Assembly (NCBI GenBank): GCA_963606965.1 | Contig: CAVDAL010000121.1 | Coordinates: forward strand, 1-15,572 | Length of the DNA: 15,572 nt | Direction of reading: 5' to 3' | From: CAVDAL01 sp963606965 | GTDB lineage: Bacteria > Actinomycetota > Coriobacteriia > Coriobacteriales > QAMH01 | Part shown: piece by piece, positions 7,154 through 15,193 of the stretch | Layout: each line of letters begins with the position of its first letter | How positions within the stretch are numbered: position 1 is the stretch's first letter | The notes under the pieces: generated by a model | What the model saw: the letters and a program-made list of their open reading frames with translations, nothing else | Database searches by the model: none | What the model was told of the DNA's origin: nothing | Translations under genes and position numbers: made by a program

Positions 7154-8302
7154 CTATTCACAAGGAATAACTGCAATCTTATCGTTATCTACGCGCACGC
7201 TCAGCTTCCCGTCCAGCAAGTCTAAAAGCTCTTTGCCAACCATTTCAAAGCGCCAACCTTTTAGCACATCAATGTCATCATGGTGACCATGAGCAAGACG
7301 AGTAAGTTCATCTTTTGAAGCTAGTGCAGGTGTTGCAACATCATTTTGATGTGCGCGCAGTTCAACAATAGCGGCCATTAAATTAACAACGCCATCAAGT
7401 TTGACTTCCCCTCTTGGATATGTTGCAAGCTGCGGATATTCATCTGGCGGCAAAGCCAAAGCAGTGCGGACACAAGCAAGAGCCTTATTAATTGTGCGCT
7501 TGTTTAAATTTTCTGCACCGCGAATTGTCATTATCTGTTCTTTTGCGCGTGGAGCTTTGCGTGAAATTTCAACGATGATTTCATCAGACAAAATGCGCTT
7601 GCGAGGAAGGTCGCGTGCTCTTGCATCTTCTTCACGCCATGCTGCCAACTCACGAGCAATAGCAAGTTGTTTGCGATTTAAAGATGTTATGCGTTTTAAC
7701 TTGCGCCACATCTTTCTTGGGTCAGTTTCAAAGCGCGAAATATCTGTTAAATAGCGAAAATCTTCATCAAGCCAATGAAGCCTGCCCTTTTCTTCAAGTT
7801 GTGCACGAAGTTTTTTATAGACACTTGGCAGATAAACAACGTCATCAAGAGCATAAGAGATTTGGCTCTTTGTTAAAGGGCGCTTTGACCAATCTGAATA
7901 GCTATCAGCTTTTGCAAGCTTGACTCCGCAAACAGACTGAACAAGCGGACCGTACCCAACCTGCAATGGATATCCTAAAAGCGATGCAGCAAGCTGCGTG
8001 TCAAAAACAGGCCAAGGTGAAACTCCAGTTGCATAATATAAAACTTCCACATCTTGCGATCCAGCATGAAAAATTTTCATTATCTTTTCATCTGTCAAAA
8101 GGTCTGCAAGAGATGTTAAATCATGAATTGTAATAGAATCAACAAGCGCTTGAATTTCGCCATTATTAATTTGAATTAAGCAAAGTTTTGGATAATAATT
8201 TTTCTCGCGCAAAAATTCAGTATCAATTGCCAGAATTTCTGAGCTCTTTAAATCTTCAATTAGTTGTTCAAATTCATCTTGAGTTTTTATGAAACGTTCC
8301 AT
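7154..8302 (-). CDS. rnd: Ribonuclease D
   Basis: 3'-to-5' exoribonuclease of the DEDDy class, with a role in tRNA 3'-end maturation in well-studied bacteria. The exonuclease domain covers residues about 1-165: motif I AIDTEF (Asp27, Glu29), motif II HAGSQDVEVL (Asp84), the conserved FDTQLAASLLGY (100-111) and motif III YALDDVVYLP (Tyr150, Asp154). Residues about 205-290 resemble an HRDC domain (LNRKQLAIARELAAWREEDA onwards). Length 382 fits RNase D with one or two HRDC-like domains. No strong Shine-Dalgarno is visible before ATG 8302. It lies 25 bp after the TerC gene, so the two are probably co-transcribed. Confidence 0.93.
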   Translation of the reverse strand: MERFIKTQDEFEQLIEDLKSSEILAIDTEFLREKNYYPKLCLIQINNGEIQALVDSITIHDLTSLADLLTDEKIMKIFHAGSQDVEVLYYATGVSPWPVFDTQLAASLLGYPLQVGYGPLVQSVCGVKLAKADSYSDWSKRPLTKSQISYALDDVVYLPSVYKKLRAQLEEKGRLHWLDEDFRYLTDISRFETDPRKMWRKLKRITSLNRKQLAIARELAAWREEDARARDLPRKRILSDEIIVEISRKAPRAKEQIMTIRGAENLNKRTINKALACVRTALALPPDEYPQLATYPRGEVKLDGVVNLMAAIVELRAHQNDVATPALASKDELTRLAHGHHDDIDVLKGWRFEMVGKELLDLLDGKLSVRVDNDKIAVIPCE

Positions 8303-8327
8303 TTATATCTAACTCTTATTTTTTGGT

Positions 8328-9158
8328 TTATTTTTTTGTATCTTCTTCTAACAAATTCTCTTCATCTGCTTCTGCAGATTTCTCTAAGGCCTTTTCATTA
8401 TTATGACGGCGCAACATAATAAGAAGAGAAACAACCAAACCAAATGCCATCATGCAATATAAGATTGTATTTAGCGGCATGCCAGCAATCTCTTCAATAT
8501 AAAGCCCTTCCATGAATAACATAACGCCAACAAGGAAGATGAATGCCAAAGCCACAATCTTAATTTCAGGATTGTTATTAATGAAACCAGCAATTTGGTC
8601 TGCAAAAATAATCATAATCAGCACAGCAAAAATTACTGCAACACACATAATAAGAATGTGACCAGAAAGACCAGCAGCTGTGATTACAGAATCAAGAGAA
8701 AATACAATGTCCATAACCATGATTAAAGCAACAGCATGTGGAAGGCCAATATTCTTTTTCTCTATAACTTCACCATCATCATTATATTCAGGCGCAGACA
8801 CAGCTTCTTTCATTTCTGTAATGCCTTTGTACATTAAGTAAATGCCGCCCAAAAGGAAGATTAAATCACGGATGTTTACAGGTGTTGTTCCATCAACAAA
8901 GCCGAATGGCAATGTGAATAAAACCTTATTAAATGACATGAGCCAAACAATGCAGCAAAGCAGAATGCAGCGCATAACCATTGCAGCAGAAAGACCTAAA
9001 CGGCGGCCAATATGTTGTTTATTCTTTGGCAACCTGTCTGTTGTTATTGCAATAAAAACAAGATTATCTATACCTAAAACAAGCTCAAGGAATATGAGTG
9101 TTAAAAGTTCAATCCATCCTTGAGTTGTTGTAAAAATTTCAAGTAAACCTGATATCAA
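8328..9158 (-). CDS. TerC-family integral membrane protein
   Basis: Multi-pass membrane protein of the TerC/Alx superfamily. Members are linked to manganese export and, in Bacillus, to metal loading of secreted enzymes; older names refer to tellurium resistance. The two paired family motifs with membrane acids are present: ELVLGIDNLVFIA near the N-terminus and VMDIVFSLDSVITAAG in the middle. About seven hydrophobic segments are visible, followed by an acidic charged tail (EKALEKSAEADEENLLEED). At 276 residues it matches the short form without a CBS/CorC tail. There is no ATG near the start. TTG 9158 is supported by AAGGA 8 bases upstream. A promoter with a perfect TATAAT lies 34 bases upstream. 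The metal is an inference from the family. Confidence 0.9.
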   Translation of the reverse strand: MISGLLEIFTTTQGWIELLTLIFLELVLGIDNLVFIAITTDRLPKNKQHIGRRLGLSAAMVMRCILLCCIVWLMSFNKVLFTLPFGFVDGTTPVNIRDLIFLLGGIYLMYKGITEMKEAVSAPEYNDDGEVIEKKNIGLPHAVALIMVMDIVFSLDSVITAAGLSGHILIMCVAVIFAVLIMIIFADQIAGFINNNPEIKIVALAFIFLVGVMLFMEGLYIEEIAGMPLNTILYCMMAFGLVVSLLIMLRRHNNEKALEKSAEADEENLLEEDTKK

Positions 9159-9191
9159 TTTTCCCGTCCTTAGTTAACTTTTAGCCAAATC

Positions 9192-9221
9192 ATTATAAAG
9201 CAGAAATTTGGATGATTTCAT
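9192..9221 (-). promoter_or_regulatory. Promoter of the TerC-rnd transcript
   Basis: A perfect TATAAT (9197-9192) with ATGAAA (9221-9216, 4 of 6 match to TTGACA) 18 bases upstream. The predicted start, near 9185, leaves a leader of about 27 bases before the TTG codon. Confidence 0.55.
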
Positions 9222-9297
9222 ATGCTAATGCTTGCAACACACCAAGCGGCAAAGCAATATCAATGATGAGTGCAGGTAATAGAAAAGCTCCGTCAAG
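9193..9297 (-). pseudogene. Possible relic of a coding frame between tRNA-Cys and the TerC gene
   Basis: A 34-codon stop-free stretch ends with TAA inside the TerC -10 box. It reads as a hydrophobic peptide (containing LPALIIDIALPLGVLQAL) with codon choice like the neighbouring genes (GCA, TTA, ATC). There is no start codon with a ribosome binding site, and the terminator of the tRNA operon lies at its upstream edge. It could be the tail of a decayed membrane protein gene or chance. Confidence 0.2.
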
Positions 9298-9309
9298 TTA
9301 ACGGAGCTT
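9283..9309 (-). terminator. Intrinsic terminator of the tRNA-Gly/tRNA-Cys operon
   Basis: On the minus strand AAGCTCCGT (9309-9301) pairs with ACGGAGCTT (9293-9285), a 9-bp stem with a 7-base loop. It ends in TTTT and lies 10 bases after the CCA end of tRNA-Cys. Confidence 0.85.
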
Positions 9310-9319
9310 CAAACTAGCT

Positions 9320-9393
9320 TGGAGGCGACGACCAGATTCGAACTGGTGATAAAGGCTTTGCAGGCCTCTGCCTTACCACTTGGCCACGTCGCC
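9320..9393 (-). tRNA. tRNA-Cys (GCA)
   Basis: Cloverleaf on the minus strand: acceptor GGCGACG/CGTCGCC, D-loop CCAAGTGGTAAGG, anticodon loop CTGCAAA with anticodon GCA, and T-arm with GGTTCGAATC-type sequence (CAGTTCGAATCTG). Discriminator T is followed by an encoded CCA (9322-9320). It lies downstream of tRNA-Gly in one short operon, 45 bases apart. Confidence 0.97.
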
Positions 9394-9438
9394 ATTTTCA
9401 AAAAGAGCCGACTTAAAATGCCGGCTCGATGAAAACGA

Positions 9439-9514
9439 TGGAGCGGAAGACGGGACTCGAACCCGCGACCCCAACCTTGGCAAGGTTATGCTCTACCAAC
9501 TGAGCCACTTCCGC
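9439..9514 (-). tRNA. tRNA-Gly (GCC)
   Basis: Cloverleaf on the minus strand: acceptor GCGGAAG/CTTCCGC, D-arm GGCTCAGTTGGTAGAGC, anticodon loop TTGCCAA with anticodon GCC, T-arm GCGGGTTCGAGTCCCGT. Discriminator T is followed by an encoded CCA (9441-9439). It is the first gene of the minus-strand tRNA operon. Confidence 0.97.
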
Positions 9515-9526
9515 GCGCGAGAAGAT

Positions 9527-9555
9527 ACTATACTCAAAAGTTTTCAAGAATGCAA
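9527..9555 (-). promoter_or_regulatory. Promoter of the tRNA-Gly/tRNA-Cys operon
   Basis: TTGCAT (9555-9550), a 17-base spacer, then TATAGT (9532-9527), 12 bases upstream of the mature tRNA-Gly 5' end. Both boxes are close to consensus and correctly spaced. Confidence 0.7.
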
Positions 9556-9587
9556 GAGTTCATTGTCAGAAATTTTAAATATTTCCG

Positions 9588-9616
9588 TGGATAACCTTTA
9601 AACAATCTGATACACT
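9588..9616 (+). promoter_or_regulatory. Promoter of tRNA-Val
   Basis: TGGATA, a 17-base spacer, then TACACT; each box matches consensus at 4 of 6 positions. The predicted start near 9623 gives a leader of about 26 bases before the mature tRNA. It diverges back-to-back from the tRNA-Gly promoter. Confidence 0.5.
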
Positions 9617-9648
9617 ATCGCCTGCGGTTGCAAAACCCGCAAAAAAAT

Positions 9649-9723
9649 GGGCGTTTGGCTCAGGGGGAGAGCGCTTCCTTGACGCGGAAGAGGTCAGAGG
9701 TTCAAATCCTCTAACGCCCACCA
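9649..9723 (+). tRNA. tRNA-Val (GAC)
   Basis: Cloverleaf on the plus strand: acceptor GGGCGTT/AACGCCC, D-arm GGCTCAGGGGGAGAGC, anticodon stem CTTCC/GGAAG around TTGACGC (anticodon GAC), T-arm CAGAGGTTCAAATCCTCT-like. Discriminator A and an encoded CCA end the gene. It is the only plus-strand gene in the window. Confidence 0.97.
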
Positions 9724-9732
9724 TAAAAAGCT

Positions 9733-9757
9733 AAAGGAGTCTTTCGACTCCTTTTTT
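9733..9757 (+). terminator. Intrinsic terminator of tRNA-Val
   Basis: AAAGGAGTC (9733-9741) pairs perfectly with GACTCCTTT (9746-9754) around the loop TTTC, continuing into a run of Ts. It lies 10 bases after the tRNA-Val CCA end. Confidence 0.92.
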
Positions 9758-9843
9758 ATTGCCGACAATGAACATAACACATACAACGTGCAGAATCACA
9801 AAACAACTGTTAATTGTTTTAGTTAGCCAGCGCTACCACACAG

Positions 9844-9869
9844 AAAAAAAGCGCCACAATACGTGGCGC
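9844..9869 (-). terminator. Intrinsic terminator of the surface protein gene
   Basis: GCGCCAC (9851-9857) and GTGGCGC (9863-9869) form a 7-bp GC-rich stem with a 5-base loop, followed on the minus strand by seven Ts. It begins 16 bases after the stop codon. Confidence 0.92.
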
Positions 9870-9885
9870 CTTCATAAATTTAATT

Positions 9886-12800
9886 TTACTTCACTGAATG
9901 CTTCCCAGTTTTACGTCTAAAACCAAACCTGTAAACCAAAACACCAATAACAAGCGTGCCACAGATTGTAAAAATCAAAGTACCCATGCCGCCAGTCTCA
10001 GGCAGCTCATATTTCTTTTCAGTATTTTTATATGTATATGTATATGTTTCAGCATCTAGCGCCGTGCCATCAATCGAAATTGCACCATTTGAAGAAACAA
10101 CAACCGTATGTGCATTTTCATCCTGTTCATAATTTTCAGGAGCTTGCGTTTCTTTCAAATAATATGTTGTTCCAGTATTCAAGTTATCAATGATATAAAT
10201 TCCGTCACCAGACGTACGCGATGTTTCAATAGCAGTCTTGCATGATTCGTCGCTATACAAAGTAAATTCAGCACCGGTCAAAACTTCCAAAGAAGTGTCA
10301 TCGACTTTCTTAATGTTAAATGAAACTGTCTTTGAATTTATAACTTGCAAAGTTGAATCCATCGACATTGGCACGCAGCCAAGTGCCTCAAGTGCCTTCT
10401 TCTCTTCTTCTGTAAAAGCCTCTTGCTCCGCCGTTCCATCAGGAGCAGTGAAATAGAACCAATGCTTTGTAGTGTCTAACACATAGTCGCTAGGAGCAGC
10501 TGTTTCGACCAAATAATAAGCCGTATAAGGCTTTAATGTACACTGCCCTGCCCCTTCATCGCCTTTAGTACCAAAAGCAGCCTTACCGTCTGAATTTGTT
10601 GTTGCAGAAACTATTACATTGCCGTCCTTATCACAAAGGTCAAAGCTTGCGCCAGGAAGTGAAGTAATTTGCCCTGCTTCTGATACAGAATCAATCTTCC
10701 AAACATTGATTGTGTAACTCTGTCCGCTAACACTGCCGCCAGAACCTTCAATCACTTTGTCATATTCAACACTGCTGTCGCTGCCTGACACACCACGCAA
10801 GTTTGCCTTATTTGTAACAGTTACAGTTTCACCAAGATTGCCCTTAACTTCTGCTGGATAAGACAATTCCAATTTAAAATCAGCAAGGTCTAATTCAGAA
10901 TTCCCTACCATTTCTTTAAACCAGGTTACAGAATTGAATGCTTCAATAAATGATTCAACAGTGCAATCTTTTCCATCTTTTTGGCCAAGATTAATTGTTA
11001 CCGACAAACCGCTTTGCGTCAGTTCTGTGGAATATGACGCTCCTGAAATGCTAGCAACGCCACAAACATCCTTAAAAGTCAAAGACTTATGTTCCTTGAT
11101 ATTCACAAAGCGCAACTGCATGTCTTTCACATCTACAGCAAGCGCATTGCTATCCAGATAATCATCAACAATCAATTGCTTCATATCTTTAATTGCTGAA
11201 TCGCCAAAATTAACTCTAACCTTAAAAAGCACTGTATTCTTGTTGGTAGAAGTCAGCGGACAAGTCTGCACAGTCTCCCACTTATCATTTGCTTCATCAT
11301 ATTCATATGTATAACAATCTGATTCATCGCTATGTGTGTGACTATTAGCATCTGTCAGCGTTTTTGTTGTAAGAACGCGCGCGAAAGAAAATGTAGTTTC
11401 CGCTGTGCCATAACGAACACCATTGTCTCCTGTTGCAACAACAGTATTCTTCACATCTTTTAATGTTCTATCATCGCTTTTAATAGACAAGTCATAATCA
11501 AGCGTATATGTCCAATAATGGTAGTCACCATTCAAGTACCACATATAAGATTCAGGAACATAAAATGTGAAAGTATGATTGTCATTGTCAACAATTGTAT
11601 AAATATATGGATTTGTTACCTTTTCAATCTCGCCACTTTCATTCTTTTTATATGCTTCTAGATCTGGATATGTTGTCTTCCATGTTATTCCGTTAAAGCC
11701 ATCTGGGGTTTCAACTTTTTCAGTCTTTACCAAGCTTTCATCGACTTCTTTTGTATAAACAGGAATGTTTGGCAATGTGTAAGTAGGCACACCTATCGCC
11801 AAATAATATGATGTGCTATCAAAGCTCAAACGCTCGTCAAAAGTGTCAATAAATGTTACATAATTCGCGCCACTAAATCCGACATTTCTTGTATCAACAT
11901 TTATAGTGTAATGAGCTTTATCTGCGTCTTCATCATAGCTGCCTGTTTTGTCCATGGTTACTGAATCTTCAGGATTGTTTATTGGGAATGTGACCCTTGC
12001 GCTCTTTTCCAACCACTGAATATTACCATTCAAATCTGAAAAATCAATGCCAGCTTTATTTGTTAAAGAATCGCCGTCTGCTATACCTTCACTCTTTGTT
12101 TGATATTTAATTGTAACAACATAGCCATCTGAATAATCGCCAACTGCAGCTGGCAATGTAAAGTAATCATTATCTGGATTTTCATAATTAACAAACGCAA
12201 ATTCATCGCCATTGTCATGCCAATAAAAAACTTTATAGTTTGTCAAAGCTGCAAACTCATCTGTTGTATAGTCGGGATTCTTTTCAGAGCTATTAAGATA
12301 GCTAGAAATTGATATTGTAAAGATATCGCCAGCGCCAGTACTATTATTAGATGAATCTACTGGATCATTCCCATCAGTTACGTCAATAGCGGTTCCGTCT
12401 TTTTTAATCAGTTTTGCATATTTTGTTCCACCATCAACTGTATATGATGGCATGGAATCAACAACTAAGAATTTTTTAATTTCTCCACTTCCAGGCAAAA
12501 CCATATATTTGATTGTCCACTCTGTAATCCTATTAACATCGTCAACAATCGTGCCTTCTTTTTGAACTTCAATTTCAATCTTTCTGGCGTCAGTTTCAGT
12601 ACCAGTGCCAATACCGCCATCGCCGAAAGTTTCTGGATATTGGCTGAATCTTGCACCAGCTGCGTTATTTAATGATTTTGCACTATCATCTGTAACAAGC
12701 GTGTAATAAGAAATCAAATAGATATATTGGTTCGTGCCGTCAGTTTCTGGAATAGTATAATTCCAGCCGCGGCTGTCCGAAGTCAAAATGCTATCCCAGC

Positions 12801-15033
12801 TTATGTTGTCTTCACGCACTAAAGTGGTGCCGTCGCGCTGATAAACTTTTATGACAAAATTCTTTGTTTGATCATAACTCAAAGCATCAGATTTCAAAAC
12901 ATCATAAAGGTCAGTGCCAGCCATTGGATAGTTGCCACCATAATTTATTGTCAAATCCCATTTTGCAGAATCGCCTTCAAGCTCTGCATCTTTTTGAATG
13001 ATATGCTTTTTGTTGCCGTAATATTTCCATTCTTCTTCAGCTGTTAACTCTTCTGTCACTGTGGAAGATGTCACGCTTGCACTGTTTACAGTATCAAGAT
13101 TGCAGCCATAAACGTCAGCCTTTAAGCAATTTACAACTGGATATTCCATTGGATAATTTATCTTTAATGTGTCGCCGGCATCCATGCTCAAGTTTGTATC
13201 ATTAAGCTCTGATAAAAATGTGCTGAGCGAATTACTATCTTCAATTAGAGCAGTTTTAAGCGTCTTTGAATTTCCATCCTTATCCGTCAGGATGGCTTCT
13301 ATCGTGCCGCCAGTTTTCAACTGCGCGCCAATCTTTTCTTTATGAGAAGCACCATCTGAATCTGTATATGAAATTTCACTATATGAAACACTGTCGCTTA
13401 AATTGACTTTTTGCTGCGCTGTTGCCGCAGTAACAATAATGCTATAGTCTGCAGTTCTTTCATCAGTTTGCGTATGAGTTTTGTCGATACTCAACTTTGA
13501 CGTGCCATTAACGATAACCTTTTTCACGTGGCCATTTCCAAAATCAATTGAATGTTCGCCATCTTCACTGAAGTCCCACTGTGCAGTTATACCAAGACTT
13601 AAGCTGATGTAGTCGTTGGCGTTGACATAGCTATCATTAAGCGTTACTTTAGCAACCATCCTGCCGCTTTGTGCATCTTTGCTTATCGAATATGTGCCCT
13701 GCGCATTACCATCTGAATCTTTCAAAACTTCATCTGTGACATCATCTTGAAGAGTAATTCCTTCAGGAAGAGTATATGTATAACTTGTTTGTCCATTCTT
13801 CCCAGGAATGCCAGAAAATGTAAGGTCTACCACAAGGTCCTTTGTTGCAGAAATCGTGGTTCCTTCTTCATATTCTTTCCCGTCAACAGTAATCTTTGCA
13901 TTCTTCAGATAGCTTGTAAGGTCGACTGTATTTGCACTTGAGCTTTTATCTGTGTCAGAAGAACCTGTGTTGTCATTTCCTGAGGCTGAAGCAACAGAAA
14001 TTCCAGAATTGCTATTTTGTGAAGCTTTATTTTGCGGGATAGCACAATATCCAAGGATGCTACTGTCATCTGTTGAATAGCTTTGTTCAGCAACAGCATT
14101 TTTAACATCGCCAGCTACAACTTCAAAAGTCTTACCATCCTTGGCAACCTCTGTCACAATTGCAACACTGTTAGCCAAGCCATCATCATCTGTGTCAAAA
14201 AAGACTAATGCGCCAAGTTCTGGTGAAGATTTTGCGGCTTTTTCATAAAGTCCAGCGCTTTGCAACTGAGAAACCCAATAAGTGCAAACAGAAGCATATG
14301 GAATTGTTGACTGATCGACACCAGCATAATACAAGCTAAATGATGCAAACATTGCAGACCAGTCACCATACGGGTTGCCATACCATTCGCCATATCTTGT
14401 ATAACCATGAATTGTTGTGCCGTCATCATCGACTTCATAATTTTTTGCACTTTCTTCATAGCCAACTTGACTCTTTGCAACAGATGCAACATTTTCTGCT
14501 AAATTGCTGCCAAGGTCTTCAGGAATTGTACTTTCCCAGTCAGTTGAAGTTTCCAAGTCTGCTTTTGGGTTTGAATAGCAGCTTAAAGTGTGAGTATGTT
14601 CTTCCTTGCTGCAGACCAACTTCTTTTTATAACAGCTATCTGTATGAACATGACCTTGTGCATCATCCGTTGACTTTTCACAGATCAAAACTTTTTCTTC
14701 TTTATAGCAGCTTTCATCATGCGTATGATTTTCGCCCTCTTCTTTACCACAGGTAAGAACAGATTTTGTTTCATAGCATTCGTCTGTATGTTCATGAGCT
14801 TTTGCTTCTTCTTTGCCACAGACTAGCACTTTTTCATAGCACTTGTCGCTATGTGTATGCTCCTCTTTGCCACAATAAGCATTCCCTGTCATTGCAGCAA
14901 CTGGAATTATCAAAGCGCAAATAACGCAAAGTAGCACAGCACACGCCAAAATAGTGACTATGCGATTACGGCGCTTCAGGCGCGCGTGTTCATTGATATA
15001 GAATTGTATCTTGCGTGACATATTCTTTTGCAT
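9886..15033 (-). CDS. Large sortase-anchored (LPETG) surface protein with Cys/His repeats, degenerate CHAP-like domain and Cna_B domains
   Basis: Cell-surface adhesin-like protein of 1715 residues, counted from ATG 15033, which has AGAAGG 5 bases upstream; the in-frame ATG 15063 has no such site. In order: basic cytoplasmic stretch and membrane segment (25-48); five Cys/His repeats of the form CGKEE...HxHxxxCY (54-153); a CHAP/NlpC-like domain (178-333) with Ser226 in DWSAMF where the family usually has the catalytic Cys, and Ser289 in ANSVAIV where DHVGIV is usual; a Ser/Asn-rich linker; a beta-rich adhesin-like domain (369-510); five beta-sandwich repeats with Lys/Asp/Asn triads (K518-N650, K681-N790, K825-N992, K1029-N1196, K1224-N1408); two Cna_B (SpaA-type) domains (about 1442-1567 and 1570-1671) with Lys/Glu/Asn candidates for isopeptide bonds (K1446/E1510/N1566; K1576/E1628/N1670); LPETG (1677-1681), membrane segment and basic tail. 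It is apparently monocistronic. No sortase gene is in the window. The ligand is unknown. Confidence 0.9.
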   Translation of the reverse strand: MQKNMSRKIQFYINEHARLKRRNRIVTILACAVLLCVICALIIPVAAMTGNAYCGKEEHTHSDKCYEKVLVCGKEEAKAHEHTDECYETKSVLTCGKEEGENHTHDESCYKEEKVLICEKSTDDAQGHVHTDSCYKKKLVCSKEEHTHTLSCYSNPKADLETSTDWESTIPEDLGSNLAENVASVAKSQVGYEESAKNYEVDDDGTTIHGYTRYGEWYGNPYGDWSAMFASFSLYYAGVDQSTIPYASVCTYWVSQLQSAGLYEKAAKSSPELGALVFFDTDDDGLANSVAIVTEVAKDGKTFEVVAGDVKNAVAEQSYSTDDSSILGYCAIPQNKASQNSNSGISVASASGNDNTGSSDTDKSSSANTVDLTSYLKNAKITVDGKEYEEGTTISATKDLVVDLTFSGIPGKNGQTSYTYTLPEGITLQDDVTDEVLKDSDGNAQGTYSISKDAQSGRMVAKVTLNDSYVNANDYISLSLGITAQWDFSEDGEHSIDFGNGHVKKVIVNGTSKLSIDKTHTQTDERTADYSIIVTAATAQQKVNLSDSVSYSEISYTDSDGASHKEKIGAQLKTGGTIEAILTDKDGNSKTLKTALIEDSNSLSTFLSELNDTNLSMDAGDTLKINYPMEYPVVNCLKADVYGCNLDTVNSASVTSSTVTEELTAEEEWKYYGNKKHIIQKDAELEGDSAKWDLTINYGGNYPMAGTDLYDVLKSDALSYDQTKNFVIKVYQRDGTTLVREDNISWDSILTSDSRGWNYTIPETDGTNQYIYLISYYTLVTDDSAKSLNNAAGARFSQYPETFGDGGIGTGTETDARKIEIEVQKEGTIVDDVNRITEWTIKYMVLPGSGEIKKFLVVDSMPSYTVDGGTKYAKLIKKDGTAIDVTDGNDPVDSSNNSTGAGDIFTISISSYLNSSEKNPDYTTDEFAALTNYKVFYWHDNGDEFAFVNYENPDNDYFTLPAAVGDYSDGYVVTIKYQTKSEGIADGDSLTNKAGIDFSDLNGNIQWLEKSARVTFPINNPEDSVTMDKTGSYDEDADKAHYTINVDTRNVGFSGANYVTFIDTFDERLSFDSTSYYLAIGVPTYTLPNIPVYTKEVDESLVKTEKVETPDGFNGITWKTTYPDLEAYKKNESGEIEKVTNPYIYTIVDNDNHTFTFYVPESYMWYLNGDYHYWTYTLDYDLSIKSDDRTLKDVKNTVVATGDNGVRYGTAETTFSFARVLTTKTLTDANSHTHSDESDCYTYEYDEANDKWETVQTCPLTSTNKNTVLFKVRVNFGDSAIKDMKQLIVDDYLDSNALAVDVKDMQLRFVNIKEHKSLTFKDVCGVASISGASYSTELTQSGLSVTINLGQKDGKDCTVESFIEAFNSVTWFKEMVGNSELDLADFKLELSYPAEVKGNLGETVTVTNKANLRGVSGSDSSVEYDKVIEGSGGSVSGQSYTINVWKIDSVSEAGQITSLPGASFDLCDKDGNVIVSATTNSDGKAAFGTKGDEGAGQCTLKPYTAYYLVETAAPSDYVLDTTKHWFYFTAPDGTAEQEAFTEEEKKALEALGCVPMSMDSTLQVINSKTVSFNIKKVDDTSLEVLTGAEFTLYSDESCKTAIETSRTSGDGIYIIDNLNTGTTYYLKETQAPENYEQDENAHTVVVSSNGAISIDGTALDAETYTYTYKNTEKKYELPETGGMGTLIFTICGTLVIGVLVYRFGFRRKTGKHSVK

Positions 15034-15038
15034 ATTAG

Positions 15039-15044
15039 CCTTCT
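15039..15044 (-). promoter_or_regulatory. Ribosome binding site that decides the surface protein start
   Basis: AGAAGG sits 5 bases upstream of ATG 15033. No purine-rich site precedes the in-frame ATG at 15063. Confidence 0.6.
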
Positions 15045-15193
15045 GTCGCCATTTATTTAACATGCAAAAGTACTTAGTTTCAATTAGTCAAATTTAGAAA
15101 TTTCACTCAATGCAACCAAGCACAAAGCTATGTTTTATCTGCGTTTTTAAAATTGCCTAGACTACATTACTATTCATAATTTTTCTATTTTAT

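Noticed and set aside
9800..9820. AAAACAA/TTGTTTT inverted repeat as a terminator
   Set aside because: The stem is purely AT-rich apart from one pair, and strong terminators already lie on both sides.
9649..15063. Surface gene as a mobile element integrated at tRNA-Val
   Set aside because: The tRNA is intact, I saw no second copy of its 3' end downstream and no integrase or transposase; codon use of the surface gene looks like its neighbours.
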